Source of the DNA: Semisulcospira habei
Lineage: Eukaryota > Mollusca > Gastropoda > Semisulcospiridae
Length of the DNA: 64,000 nt
Direction: 5' to 3'
Assembly (NCBI GenBank): GCA_036245525.1
Contig: BTPG01000005.1
Span: 129,703,726 to 129,767,725, forward strand
Under the pieces are notes generated by a model, which was not told the origin of the DNA, searched no databases, and was given only the letters and a program-made list of their open reading frames with translations. Shown one piece after another: positions 27,701-41,400 of this stretch. How positions within the stretch are numbered: position 1 is the stretch's first letter; every line of letters starts with the position of its first letter. The position numbers and the translations under genes are program-made.

Positions 27701-29378
27701 CATCGAGACGGTACCTGATGTACACTGCATCGTCATCATCGAGGTCCACTGTGGCCTGCTTCAACATCATGCTAAAAAAGATGGTGAAGAGGGTCGGTGC
27801 CAGCACGCAGCCCTGCTTTACGCCATTGAGAATAGGGAATGGTTCTGAGAGGTCATTGTTGAGTCTGACCTGGCCTTGCTGGTCCTCGTGTAGTTGGACA
27901 ATCATGTTGAGGAACTTTGGGGGACAGCCAAGCCGCTCCAGGATCTGCCACATGCCTTGCCTGCTCACAGTGTCGAACGCTTTTGTTAGGTCGACAAATG
28001 TTACGTACAGCCCTTTGTTCTGTTCGCGGCACTTCTCCTGTAGCTGTCTCAGCACAAAGACCATATCGGTGGTGCTCCTGTTTGCTCTGAAGCCACACTG
28101 GCCCTCTGGGAGTTGGTCTTCAGCGATGGCAGGTACCAGCCGATTCAGGAGCAGCCTTGCAAGGATTTTCCCAGCAATGGACAGCAGGGTAATTCCCCGA
28201 TAGTTGGAACAGTCAGACTTCTCGCCTTTGTTCTTGTACAGGGTGATAACGACTGCATCACGGAGATCTTTTGGTAGTGTTCCTTCCTCCCAGCAGCAGA
28301 GAAAGAAGTCATGGAGCTTGTTGTGCAGTGCTGTGCCTCCATGTTTCCAGATCTCTGGCGGTATTCCATCAATGCCTGCTGCTTTTTCTTGGAGGCTGCC
28401 TTCGTCCGGAAGGCGTACTTCGCTGAGCGCGGCGATGTCGATGTTTAACCTCCGCAATTCATGGGCAATGAGGACGGAGCGACGTTCAGGGCGTCCGCTG
28501 TCTGCTTTGTCGAGCATGGTTCGGACGTTCCAGCATGCTACGTTAAGTCCGGTCGTGGTCGTCATGAGAGTGGATCCGTTATTCTTTCTTGTTTTTTGAC
28601 CGCAGGAGAAGATGCCCGTTGACCGCGGCTAGCCAACTGGGGTTGCGAGGGGATGAGCTTTGGTTAGGCCACCTTTTCTAGGCCCCTCTCCGTGTGGAGC
28701 AAGCAGTGGTGTCCCTAGAGAAGGCTGCTTGGTCGTTCAGGGTGTGCCGAGTGATGTTGTCATCCCCAGGTCAACATCAGGCGACCAATATCCTGAACCG
28801 CCTGCATGCAGGTTTGAGACTGCGGCTTCCAGTGACATCTTTCACCTGCCGTTTCGCCCCTCGCCCGTCGCTACAGGACTTGGAATGGTCAGTGTCATGG
28901 TCCATGGACGTTTCCTAAAGCCTGCGCGGTGGAGCTTTTTGGTGGAGTGCAGTGTGCGCAGTACTGGCCCCACCCTTTAAACCCTTGGTTCATCTGCCAT
29001 GGCCTAGCAAGCTGGGACGATGGCATCGAGGTCCTCGGGTCGTAGGTTTTATATCAGACTGTCCTTGTCCTAGTCTCTGGCTCAAAAGCCTTCCCCGGAG
29101 ACACGGGGGGCTTTGATGTCAGGGGTTTCCTCCCTTAGCCTTTCCGCATCCAAGCGGCCAGGCCTGCAAGGCAGCAGGCGACTCGTGGAGGGCGGGGTCG
29201 TCTATGTCCCGTGCAGATGTGAACATCTGCCCACTGCCCTCATCATATCGTCGTCATCAGCAAAACGCTGTAGAGTGGCAAAGCAGCAGGCATTGATGGA
29301 ATAAAAAAAATTAAAAAGAGCGCGTTGATACATCTACATTTTGTCGTATTCGATCTTAGTACAAGCAAAGTCGACTCT

Positions 29379-29412
<34 letters not shown>

Positions 29413-32400
29413 CTCGGGATCGGCTCAGAAAATGAGAGGTGGGTGATAGAGGCGTGTCGTTTGTCAGTATTCAGTGAAACACTCTATAGAGGCTTTTTTG
29501 GCCGCACATGTTAGTATCATTAGTGGTAAATTATTGAATGTTGGGATATAAAACCACTCAGAGATTGACATTCTAGCAGAATTCACCGTTGCGTTGCGCA
29601 GCATTCCATAGCCTGAGATCAGTTGCATGAGTGAGCTGAGTCTTGCGCAAGCCATTAAGCAAGGTGCTCCGCTTCAGCGGAGCACCTTGCTTAGTGACTT
29701 GCGCAGGACTAAGCTCAGATAAGTAAGTAGCCCCTGGTTTCTCCGTTTCATTTTGTTCTCTTTCATTTATAAATGGTTCGAGTTCCTTGCAATCTGTAAC
29801 TGAACTTCTGAACTGCTCGGTCTGACGGCACAGCGCCCAAGTATTATACACGCAGACTCTTCAGTAAACTGAGACTCCGTGCGCTGGCCTTGGCAAAACT
29901 GCTAGCGTTCGCTGGCAACAGGTCTGCGGGTGCCGTGAGGATGTACAGGAACCGAAGGCTTCCGGCATTTGGCGCGGGTCTGCGGGCGGCATTGTCAGAC
30001 ATGTGGTTTGATGTCAGTCGAATTACCCAGAATACCCCCAGATCTCTCTCGTCTTAGAAACACATCTCTAAAGTGGGGTTGAGGTACGTTCAGTTTTGCA
30101 AGCAGCGGGGGCACATGAGGATCAGTGCCTCTTGCAGGTGGTGGCAGTTCGCTGTAAGACGTTCTCAGTCAGTGAAGGAGACCTTTTTCGCGGCCCGTCA
30201 GTGGGTGTTCTTGAAGTGCCTTTCACCCCTTTCCGCTTCCAGTCCCGGTCCGCGCGCGAGAGATGGACGGGATGGACGCACACTTGTCGCACACAACCGG
30301 TGTGGGACAGACTGTGATGAGTCAAGGGCACACTGGTCACCCGGCCTCTGCTCTTCGCCACTCCGGCCCAGAACTCATAGTCTATAGGGCTTGGGAAGTT
30401 CCCCGCGTTGCCTCGCAGCGTCGGGCGCGTCAGCCGCCGTCTTAAGAGGATAGAATAGGCTTAAGATAGTTGTTAAGTAGTGTTTCAACACGTTTTTCTT
30501 CATGTTTCTTCCTCTTTGGAAACAAACAAAAACAGATTCTGGCCCGTTAGCGGTTTCCTACGGTGATCGGCAAGACTTGCTGTTATTGCCTTTAGCACGT
30601 CAGGACTTTCCTGAAATTGTCCTGACAGCGATTTCCCTCCTGTAGTGAATCGAGCATAATACTGATTCATTCTTCTTTTTTTTTTCTTTTTTTTTTTTCT
30701 TTTTTTTTTTCCTTTGTGCTGATGTAAAAATGCCTGGCTAATGCCTTACTTTGTAATCTTGTTTCAGAATTTTGAAAAGTCCAAAGTGGATCCCCTGCAG
30801 AAGCAGTTTGAGGCCGTCACTGCTCAGGGTCAGGCACTCATCAAGTCTGCCCCAGCCGGATCTAACACCAGTGGCCTGGAAACGGATCTCGAGTCTCTGG
30901 CAGATCGATGGGCCGAGCTGAGTGAGAAGGTGTCGGATCGCGACAAGAATCTGGATGCCGCTCTGCTGCAGTCCGGAAAGTTCCAAGACGCGATGGCATC
31001 CACACTGGCCTGGCTGGCAGAGACAGAGGAGATGGTGGCAGGACAGAAACCTCCCTCGCCCGAACAGCGCGTGGTGAAAGCTCAGCTACAAGAACAAAAG
31101 GTGAAGTGACATTTCTTCTTCTTCTGTTTGAAGCTCTCTTTTCCTCATTTCAGCTGTAATGTAATGTTTTCAGAACTACTGGTGGCAGACCATGGATGAT
31201 GTAAGCATTGAAAGATAATGTATTTCAACCAAAAGGAATCACTCATAAGCTTGAAAAACATGTAGTTACGAAAGTTATATAGCAGATTGACTAAGTACCT
31301 CATGGATCTATGTGTGTTGGTCTGTGATTTTGAGCCGTAAGTCTCAAAATCACAGACAAGCACACATAGATCCATGAAGCTTTGATTTAGACACTGAGAC
31401 AATGGAATTCGTTACTAACTGCAAGAAATCCATCATCATATCATAATTTTCTACTCCTACAGCTGGTTCAGAAGATGGTCAGCGATCGTGCATCAGGTGT
31501 GCAGGCCGTCAAGGACTCTGGCTCCAAGCTGGTCAGCGGGCTTGAGCCCAAGGAACGGAAGAAGATTGAGGGTGAGCTGCAGCAGCTGGACAAACGCTGG
31601 GGCCTGCTGACCACGCGCGTGTCGGATCGCACCGGCATGTTGGAGGAAGTTCAGGGACTGGCGAACGAGTTTCAGGAAATCCTTGAGCCGCTGATGACCT
31701 GGTTGGATGCCAGTGACAAGCAATTCAACGCCCTGGAGCCACACTCCCCAGACGCTGATGGTATCGAGCGCCTGATACGTGAACTCAAGGTACGTTGATG
31801 TGGAGAATTCAAGAAGCACGCAAACATGTTTACAGAGATATCTTTTTGTTATAAAATTAAGAGGAATTGAGTCCTAAAAGAGATTTTTTACAAATGAATT
31901 TTTCTCTAAAATGTACTTTTTCGAAAATTACTTACCGATGTCATTACTACAAGCAGAGGGAAACCATCCTATAGCTTACATAGCCAAAAACTTAGCTGTG
32001 TACCTATAGGGCCAGGGGAGGCAACCTAGTGGCGCCGTGACCCAGTACCCCGAGTAGCCTCCCGTCCACCCCATACGGGTAACTGCCCTGTGCAGACACG
32101 CCAGTTTATTCGCTTAGCTGACTAGCGGCAAGTGGGGCAGGTGGGAGGGCCGTCCGAGTAATGGCATCGGTAAGTATTTTTCGAAAAAATACATTTTAGA
32201 GAAAAATTCATTTGTTTCATCAAAAACATTACTGATGCTATTACTACAAGGAAGAATAGCAAAAAGGAGGAGGGTATCGCGTAACCCAGTAACCCGACAA
32301 GCTAGCTAGCCCCGCCCTCCCCGGAGCAAACTCCCGATAATTTTAGCTAAAGGTTACTAACGGCACCAAGGGTGCCGGGAGGGAGTGTTGCACCGCGGTG

Positions 32401-35400
32401 GTGTCATCCACCAGGGCCAGGTAGTCTCACTGGCCAGCCAGGTTTCAGAGGTAGAATCGGGTGAAGGTCGACTCTGTTCACCAGCCCACAGCCGCCACCA
32501 TGTCTCTGACGGCACAGTTACGGTCGAAGGCGATGCTTGTGGTAGGCGGAGCGTATCACCCATCGGAGCCAGTACGGAATCATCTGGGCCGAGAAGTCCG
32601 ATCTACCTGGGGACACAGGAGAAAAAGGCGGGGGCGTCGCCTGCGGAGCGGATTGGTTCGGTGCAGGTACACGCATAAGGGTCTCACCAGGTCCTGATTC
32701 CTGGCTTCCCGGTTCAGGCCTATCCCCTTCAGCGGTGGTACGGTGATCACCTGGGGGGCAGACAATGGGACTGCGTCCTGGCCAGAAAGGCCAGGTCTGC
32801 CAGTAGCTGCACAGAGCCGTCCATCCTGAACTGCAGCAGGAGGGGTGCGCCGAAGGCGCGTGCAGCTCCCTCACTCTGGAGGCCGTGGCAAGGGTGAGAA
32901 GAAGCAGGTCTTCTACGTTACGTCGGCCACCAGGTCAGCCGTGTCTTTGCACTTGCCGGGGTCCAGGCGGCCCAAGGGTCAGGACATGTCAGCAATCAGG
33001 TGAGGAAGCCCCTGATGGTGATCGGCGCCAGGTGCTGCTCGTCGAAAGCCAGAGGAAGAATTCAGCCAGGTGGGGATGTCAGATCGGCAGGAGCGCAGTG
33101 TCGGTCGTCGCACCAAGACTCCAGGATTCGCCACGTTCCATCGTAGCCTTAAGGTTCGAGGGTCTGCGGCCTGGAGCGAAAGCTTCCACTGCTGCACTCG
33201 AGAAGCGGCTTGCGACGAGGGCATGCCCCACCATCTCCAGGCGTGGAGTAGGAGTCGCTCGGGACACGGAAGGTAAAACGCCCGCCGTGGTTACTTGAGC
33301 ATTGAGCGTGGTGTGGGGAGCTGCAGAGAGGGTCCTGGTTCAGATGAGGGGAGCTGGGTGGCTCAGTGGTCCAAGACTTAGTCCAGCAGAACGGGCCACT
33401 AGCAATCGAATCGCATTGCATCCCTAGAGCATGCGCAGGACCTGGGGACCAGCACTGTGGACGCAAAGAGACCTTCCCAGGAGAAGGGGAGCACATCTAC
33501 TGCCCAGGCTAGGGGGGCCAAAATGGGTGAGACGAAGAGGGGCAGCTGGCGGTTCCACCTCGTCACGAAGAGGTCGACCAGAGGAGACTCCCACGCCGTC
33601 CAGATCATCCGAAAGGTGTCCGGGTGTAGTGCCCAATTGGTGTCATGAAGCTGGCCGGGTCGCGAGAGGGAGACTGCGAGGCCAAACGGAGAGGGATGTC
33701 GCGGTCTTCACCCCACCGGAGGAGCTGGTAGAGAAGAAGGCAGAGGGTGGGGAAGCCAGGCCCACCCTGCTTCTGAGTGTAAGAGACCACAGCGGCGCTG
33801 TCAGAGGACGAGCAGTTCCTGGCGTTCGAGAGTGGTTTCCCAGGTGAGGAGGGCTTGCCAACCCGCTTGCAGCTACAACCAGTTGATACATTAGTCCGCA
33901 ATGTCTGTGGTCCTGCTGCCGGAACCTGGAGAACGTCGGCAGCAGGTGCGCGTGCCACCCGGCGCGGCTAGCGTTGATGCAGAGGGGCTATGGGGGTGGA
34001 GAGTAGAGAGGTACTCCGGACATGAGTCATCAGGATCCGCCCAATGGAGGAGGTGGGGGAGGGGCAACGGAAGCACTGGTACCGAGTCTCAACATCGCCA
34101 GTTGAGAGTCGCCAGTGAAGAAGTAGGGGCAGTTGAAGCGGACGAGAGTAGAGACGGCCACAGGGGAGTAAGTCCGCTGCAGCACACATCAGGCCCAGGA
34201 GCTGCAACCACACTCTGGCGGAGACCTACTCCTGTGGAAACACTAACCGAGGCCGGGTTCGCCAACTTCGTATCCGCAGTTCCGGTAGTCTCACCAGGTT
34301 GAGGTCTTTTCCAGAACTCCATGCCCAGGTGAACGAAGCGGCGGGACGGGGCGAGGTCCGACCTCAGTACGTTGACCATGAAGGTCGAGAAGGTCCAGCA
34401 AGGCATCTCAATCCTTCTCCAAGGCGGCCGCCGATTGGTTGTGCAAGGGCAGATCATCTAGGAATCCGAAGGTGGCTCGGGGATATTCGTCTGGATGCGA
34501 CTACTTCCACGGAGATGAACCTGTTCCGTGCCGAGAGGTCAAAGATTGGGAGCTCCGTGTCTCCGAGCTTGGGAACCAGGAGACGGCTGTAGAAGGCCGG
34601 GGAGTCGTGACGCGTAACCACCTCCGAGGCATCCTACTGCAACAGCACGGCAATCTCTCCCCGAAGAGGGGCCGCCTGAGCCGGTCCGAAGGGACGGAAG
34701 TCCCCACAGGGCTGCAACGAAGCGGGCAGCCGAGGTGTGGGGACGTCCGGTGTCAGGTGCGGGCAGCCATTCCTGGAGGGTGGGCAAGAGAAGGGTCTAA
34801 CAGTCTGCAGGGAGAGACGCAGGGCCTTGCAGGCGGCTGAAAACCGGGAGGAGACGAAGCGGGTGGGCCAGAGGTCCCTGTACGCGTCCTTCACCGTCTG
34901 CCAGGCAGGATCGAAGCGTAGCGGTTCGCGGAAAGGGGTCAGACGCAGCTGTCTGCGTAGGTTCGGCGGCACTGGGCACAGTGTTGACGGAAGCGTGGTA
35001 AGCCGCATGGTGGCCAGGGCTAAGGCGAGGACGTCTCCTAACAGCGGAGTGAAACGACGGGCGCCAGGCCTCCTCCACACGAGAGATGACAGCTTGCGTA
35101 ACCATGTTGAGCAATCCTCCACAGGCGAGGCATTGCGGAAGAGGGACGCTGTCCGATCCAGATCGGGTGGGAAGCAGTGCCGCGAAGCATGAAGTCCATC
35201 CGCACGTAACTGCACCGGGGGTCTACAAGGCCGAGAGCATCCTCTTGGGGGGCGAGGAAAGGCAGGCTCCCGGGGGAAAAGACGAAGCGATGAGGCGCGT
35301 CCCCAGAACCAGGGAGCGAAGAGTCTCCGACCTAGACGTCAGAGTGCCGTCAGCGACGAAGGAGCATCCGACGAGCGTGCGTGTGGGGAGGCCAAAGGGC

Positions 35401-38400
35401 TATGGCGCGCTGAAGCGGAATCGTCCGGGAAGCGCTGAGGGCGTCATCATCCTCGGGAGGAACGAGAGGCCGGCGCTGAGGGTGCAAGGCGGCGGGCTCC
35501 GTTGAGACTCGAATCCGAGGAGAGCGACAGCGAGGGGTGAGCGGGAATCCTCCGAGACGTGCGGGGAAGGCCAAGGTCGAGGCATCCAGGAACAAGGAGC
35601 CCGAAGCAGACCTGGTCGCCGGGTGGGGAGCGCAGGAACAACGGGCAGAGACTGAGGAGCGGGGCGGGCGACGACGCTGAGATCCGGGATCGTGGAGCCG
35701 CAGAACAGCTGACAGGAGACCGTAGTCTGTGAAGGAACACGTCGACGTGGGCTCCGAAAGCACAAGCGGGTGTGCAGGGTCCAAGCTGTGTCTGTCCTTG
35801 AGCGTTCCAGGGGTCGCCTGTCAAGTCGAAGGTCCGGCGTCGGGAAGGCGTGTGGTTTACTTCCTAGTCTTTCCTTGTGAGGCTTATGTTCCGCAAGGCG
35901 GGGCGAGCTAGCTCGCTGCAGGCCAGGTTTGAGCAAGCTGGTGCGCAAGGGGGGGAATACGTCCCCCAACGTCAGGGCTTGGCAGCCGTTTGTTTTTCGC
36001 AAAGCGGGGCAAGCGGACTCGCTGCGAACCAGACTTGAGCAAGTAGGTGCGCAAGGGAGGATCCCTGCTATGCTGTCACCCAACAGCAGTGTTGGTGCTT
36101 CTTCGTTGGTCAGGGGCCGAGGCATGCGTGAGGCTGCGGGACGGCGGTGGACGTTCACGCTGATAGTAGCTCCAGAGCTGGGACCAGTTCCTCTACCAAG
36201 GGTGCGCAGACATCACAGGCGCGGCCGGAGGCACAACAGGAGCAGGAGAGGCACACTGCATGCATAAACTCGGCCACCGAAAATCGCCACATCGGGTGCA
36301 GGTGCAGACTTGACAACTGCAACACCAGGTCAGAACAAGCGCCTATATTGCATCCCAGTAGCCCTTTCTACCGCTGACCGCCTCAATGGTGACGGTACGT
36401 GCCGCCAGTCTCAGCTGCGAAGGATGCATCTGACAGTGCTTATAACAAGCCAGAGCCTTCCTATAAGGGCGCTTGTTATCATATGTATAGGCGAAAAGAA
36501 GGACTATGGTGCACCAGAAGGTGTGTGTCGTTTTTATTTAGTTATTGCACTGCAGAATAGTGACTGACTACACAAAGAAATTAATGATATAATAGTATTA
36601 TGCCAGCATGAAAGTGTGCTGTGCACAGGAGTGTACTAGAAAATCTTCTCTTCTTCCAGTCCAAAGGTATGAGAAACACTGTGTATATATCTGAACATGG
36701 ATACTAGCCTGTCAGGATACATGGGTGTGCATGACACAGACATCGCCAGTGTCTTTAAAATGCGACGAGCACGCTGGGTGTCCAACAAATGTGGGTGTAT
36801 GCATCATGTCCATAAAATGTGGTGTGTGAACACCAACATATGTGTGTATACACCAGTGTGATCGTAAAAAATATGTGTATATATAACGTGGGTGAGCGCA
36901 CCAGTGTGTCTGCAAGAATGTGGATGTGCATGCTGGTATGGGTGCACAAGACAAATGGACACCATCATCAAGAAACAGGTGGTCGTGGCTGCTACACCAC
37001 ATCACGAGTGCACCCGAGCACGCAGAACACTGACAGTGATGCCGGCGCCATAGGCGCCTGTCGCTGGCACACATCGAGACCTTACCTAGCCATCTTGCAG
37101 AGGCTGGGGGAAGGGAATAACCTGACACGCAGAAGCGGGAGCGCCACACCAAGGCGCCGGGGGCCGCACACGTCAGGCAAGGGCACCGAGTCCGTGACGG
37201 AAGTCCCAGAGGTCCGGAACACAGACGAACTTGTCCGAAGGCACCCAGAAAAGAACCACAGAAGTAACAACAGTTCAAAGCACCTGAGTGCAACACACCG
37301 CCGGGAACTGAGGCTCCAAGTCGCAGGCACAACCGGTGCAGAACCCTACACAGCCGTAGGGAAACTGCAGAGGGCGAACGCACGTCTGCACAACACATCC
37401 TGCGCGCTTACAGAGAACACCAGAGAAGAAGAAGCACACAAGGAACAACAGTCCAATGGCGCCGGTCAAGGCTACGAGCACACAGCTGGAAACCAAGTCT
37501 CTCAGGGTGCAGGGAACACGGCGCACAAAGCCAGCTGGAATAAGCACACAAGTGGCAAAAGTCTAAGCCTCCGAGGCCAGCAAGAATAACCAAGTCTCAT
37601 AGGTCGCAGGTACAACCGGTGCAGAACCATACACAGCCGTAGGCTCAACACCGCAGTAGGCTAACAAACGTCTTAACTCCATAAGCTAAAGGAATAAACT
37701 GGCGTGTCTGCACATGGCAGTTACCCGTAAGACGGGACAGGAGGCTACTCAGGGTACTGGGTCACGGCACCCGTAGGTTGCCTCCCCTGGCCCTATAGGT
37801 ACACATCATAAGTTTTTGGCTAAAATTATGTAAGCTATAGGATGGTTCCCTGTCCTTGTAATGGCATCGGTAATGTTTTTGAGGAAACAAAGAGACAGCT
37901 AAACATATACAACAGAACCTGTTTGATTAACCAACCTTACTAGAGATCACCTGTCATTAAAGACCATCATTTAGGTGGCTACCTGAATGATGGTCTTTAA
38001 GCCGCAAAGCCCTGACATGTGACGACATGCTAGTTCAAGGGTGGTGTCAGAATAGCTTGGCGCCTATAGGTGCCAAGCTATTCTGACACCACCCTTAAAC
38101 TATCATGGGCGATCTGTCTCCAGAACTGTGACAGACTTCAAAGGATATCAACAAAAATTTATAATTTTATTCTCAGGATGTAATGAGTTAATGACAAATG
38201 ACACTTTTTCTTGAGAGAGTACCTGTCTCTTAAGAACTGTTGTTTTGCAAAATAGGTGGTCTTTGAAAACAGGTTATGCTTTATTTTAAATTCTATTTGT
38301 TGTAATGTTTTTCTGCAATTATCCACAATAATGTTTGTATCAGATTCTGATATTTGGACCCTTCTCTGCTAGCACAAGTTACATAGATCAATTCTTTCTT

Positions 38401-41400
38401 GCAGTTTAAAAAACTAAAATGTCTAGTGAGTTTATGACTTTTTTCTTACAGTATATATGCACGATATCTTGACAGATTTGTTTTAGGAGTGTTTTCAATT
38501 GCAGAAACTGCAAGAGGAAATCGGAGAACATGAACCACCAGTCAAACAACTGGCTGTCACAGGAAAGAAACTTCAGGACTTCTGCAAAGGTAAAACTGCT
38601 CTTAACACCCACAGCCCTAAGATCAAATTCCCAAACTTGAATGGTGTGTGAAGGAAAGGTCATAGACAAACTAATAGTTTAAGGATGGTGCCAGAACAAC
38701 TTGGCGCCTGATGCGCCAAGTTGTTCTGGCACCATCCTGAAACTACTCATCTCATGGTTATTTATGTCATGTCTAAATAGGTCCATGCTTAGATTTGTAA
38801 TTACAGACAAGATATTGGTTATTGCCATTTGACTTGTTGTTAATAAAATATGGCAAGTTTTTTTGTCGGTGTCGATGCTATCCTTGTCATTCATCGGAGT
38901 CATTGCAATGCAGCAGATGGAATGGTAAATTATCACTTAACCCTTGGCGTGTCGGTAGTGGTTTTGGTCACGATGATTCCTAAAACCGCTACTGACACGC
39001 AGAGGGCTAAATCCGGAAATGACACTAATTATGTTGGATCGGCAGTTGCAACACACAAAGCAAAGCTTTACCTGCTTCAGGTGTTTTCTTTCCAGGAGAG
39101 GATGTCGTCATGGTGCAGATGAAGATTGACGATGCCCAGAAACGGTTCAGTGAACTGCGGTCACGGGTGGAAGACTCCCTGGAACAGATGGAGGAGGCCT
39201 TGCCGCTGGCCCAGAATTTCCAGGAGGCACATGCCGGTTTCCTCAACTGGGCTGCGTCTGTTGAGCCTGAGCTTCGCGCTCTTGACCACGCGGGTCCTGA
39301 GTCTGAGGAAGGCGTAGAGGTGGGTGTATGAAAACTTTGCCACAGGCTGAGGTAGACACAGGACGGATTTAATACTCACTTTATCTCATGCAGCAGGCCC
39401 TGTTTTGAAATCACTTGTCTTTTAACCACTACATCCCAAGGCTGATTTTTTTTTATTTGCTTATTGTCCTATGAAGGTTACATTATAGAGTAGGAGATAG
39501 ATCAACCAATTTAGTTCAAGGGTGGTGCCAGAATAGCTTGGCGCCTCAGGCGCCAAGCTATTCTAGCATCACCCTTGAACTATGATGATTCATAGTCAAA
39601 TATATTTCAAGCAATAGTGTATCAGGATGAAAAAAGTTAAAGACCATTATGTGTGTGGCTGTAGCCACATAAATGATGTTCATTAATGACAGGTGACACT
39701 TTCTTCCATTTAAGACTTCTCTTATTTAAGACTTCTCTTCTCTTAAAGCCACTTTTTTCATGCCAAAAAGGTGGTTGTTCAAAACAGGTTCCACTGTGCG
39801 TAAAATAGAAATTGCTTATCTGAATTACAAGAATGGTTGGAGAATGAAGAAAAAAGTTTTCCCCACCCCTTTTGTCATAAAGTTGGCCCATGGACTCTGG
39901 CCCGCCTCTCATATTTCACAATAAACGATTTCCGGAAATCTGAATTAGGTCAAAATAGCACGTTTCAACAAAAAGGTGGATTCATTTAAACACATGCAAT
40001 TTTGACCTCGGTCAGATTTCCCTAAATTGTCTATGGCAAATTTTCCCCCGTGATGCTGTATTTCTTAAGTTCTGGATCCATATCATCATCATCATCAGTC
40101 CCTTGCCCGAACTGGGCGTTGGGGGGACTGAAAGGCAGCAGCAACAGACAGTGCTCTCCACTGAGTTCTATTTTGGGCGGTGGCAAGCAAGTCTGGCATC
40201 TCGAGTTCGGTCCATTCTTTTATGTTTGCGACCCAACTCTTTCTCTGACGACCTCGCCGACGACTTCCTTCGAGAGTGCCTTGGAGGATAGTCTTGGACA
40301 AGGTGTTGTGTCGGGTCACGTGGCCAAACCAAGCAAGCTTGCGCCGTTTCACGGTTGCCAGAAGGGGTTCATGTGGGCCCACCAGGGAAGTGACGATGCT
40401 CCATACATATTCGTTGGTCTTGTGCTCGCGGTACGAGATGTGGAGCAACTTCCTCAGGCACTTGTTCTCAAAGGCCTGGATTTTCTTTTCTGAGTCTGCA
40501 AGCAGCGTCCAAGTCTCACAGCCGTAGAGTAGAATAGACACTACGAGGGACTTGTAAAGCCTGTACTTGATGGTGAAGCTGATGGAGTTACTTCGCCATA
40601 TCCTGTCCAGCCTGGCCATTGCGGATGTTGCTGTACCTATCCTGATACGGATCTCTGCTATGCAACTACCGTCTTTGGACAGGGTGGCTCCCAAGTACTT
40701 GAAGCTATTGACCTCTTCTAGCTTCTGGCCGTTCATGTGAATGTTGCTGCTGCTGTCGCTTGTGGTGTTGATCATCACTTTGCTTTTATCCGTACTGATC
40801 TCCATACCATAAGACCCTGCGCTACTTGAAAGTTTGTCTGTCAGGTTTTGAAGCTCACTATTGCTGCTTGCCATGAGGTCAATGTCGTCTGCGAATCGAA
40901 GATTGCACAGGGATCTGCCACCAATAGAGATTGAAGTATGGTGGTTGTGGAGGGTTTCCTGCATGATCTTCTCCAGGAATATGTTGAAAAGGACAGGAGA
41001 GAGCAGGCATCCTTGACGGACACCGATCGTTGTCCTGAAGAACTCGCCTGACTGATTGTTAAGTAGAACCGCGCTGCAGGCGTTCTTGTAAAGCGCTTCT
41101 ATCATTTGGATCAGCCCCTCCTCTATGTTGAACGATCTCATGACTTGCCAGAGTCCGTCGTGCCAGACGCGATCAAATGCTTTCCTGAAATCAATGAAGT
41201 TGTGGTAGAGTTCGCGCTGATGCTGCAGATGTTTCTCGATCAGGACGCGGCAGTTGAAAATCTGCTCTACAGTGCTTCTTCCAACTCTGAAGCCAGCCTG
41301 TTCTTCTGCCAGCAGTTCCTCGGCGAAAGTTTTGAGGCGGTTGAGAATGATTCTAAGCATTACTTTGCTAGGGTGACTTATCAGACTGATAGTTCTGTAG

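Larger units (their letters stand above)
31865..37893 (-). mobile_element. DIRS-like tyrosine-recombinase retrotransposon, element 3 (minus strand, decayed)
   Basis: About 6.0 kb in the exon 15-16 intron, opposite to the host gene. Read on the minus strand: 5' ITR at 37893-37850 (TTGTTTCCTCAAAAACATTA), gag-like region, RT/RNase H, recombinase, right ITR (32255-32205), then the inverted-copy segment. The core motif is ACCGATGCCATTAC. It shares 3' UTR motifs with elements 1 and 2 (TTTAGCTAAAATTATCGGGA at about 32350, complement). Confidence 0.85.

Noticed and set aside
29770..29790. tRNA or tRNA-SINE promoter (GGTTCGAGTTCC resembles a B box)
   Set aside because: No matching A box upstream and no cloverleaf could be drawn; it is likely chance.
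36819..37589. 256-codon + strand ORF
   Set aside because: It lies antisense to the 5' part of DIRS element 3 and starts in a GT-rich degenerate repeat; the composition explains the lack of stops.
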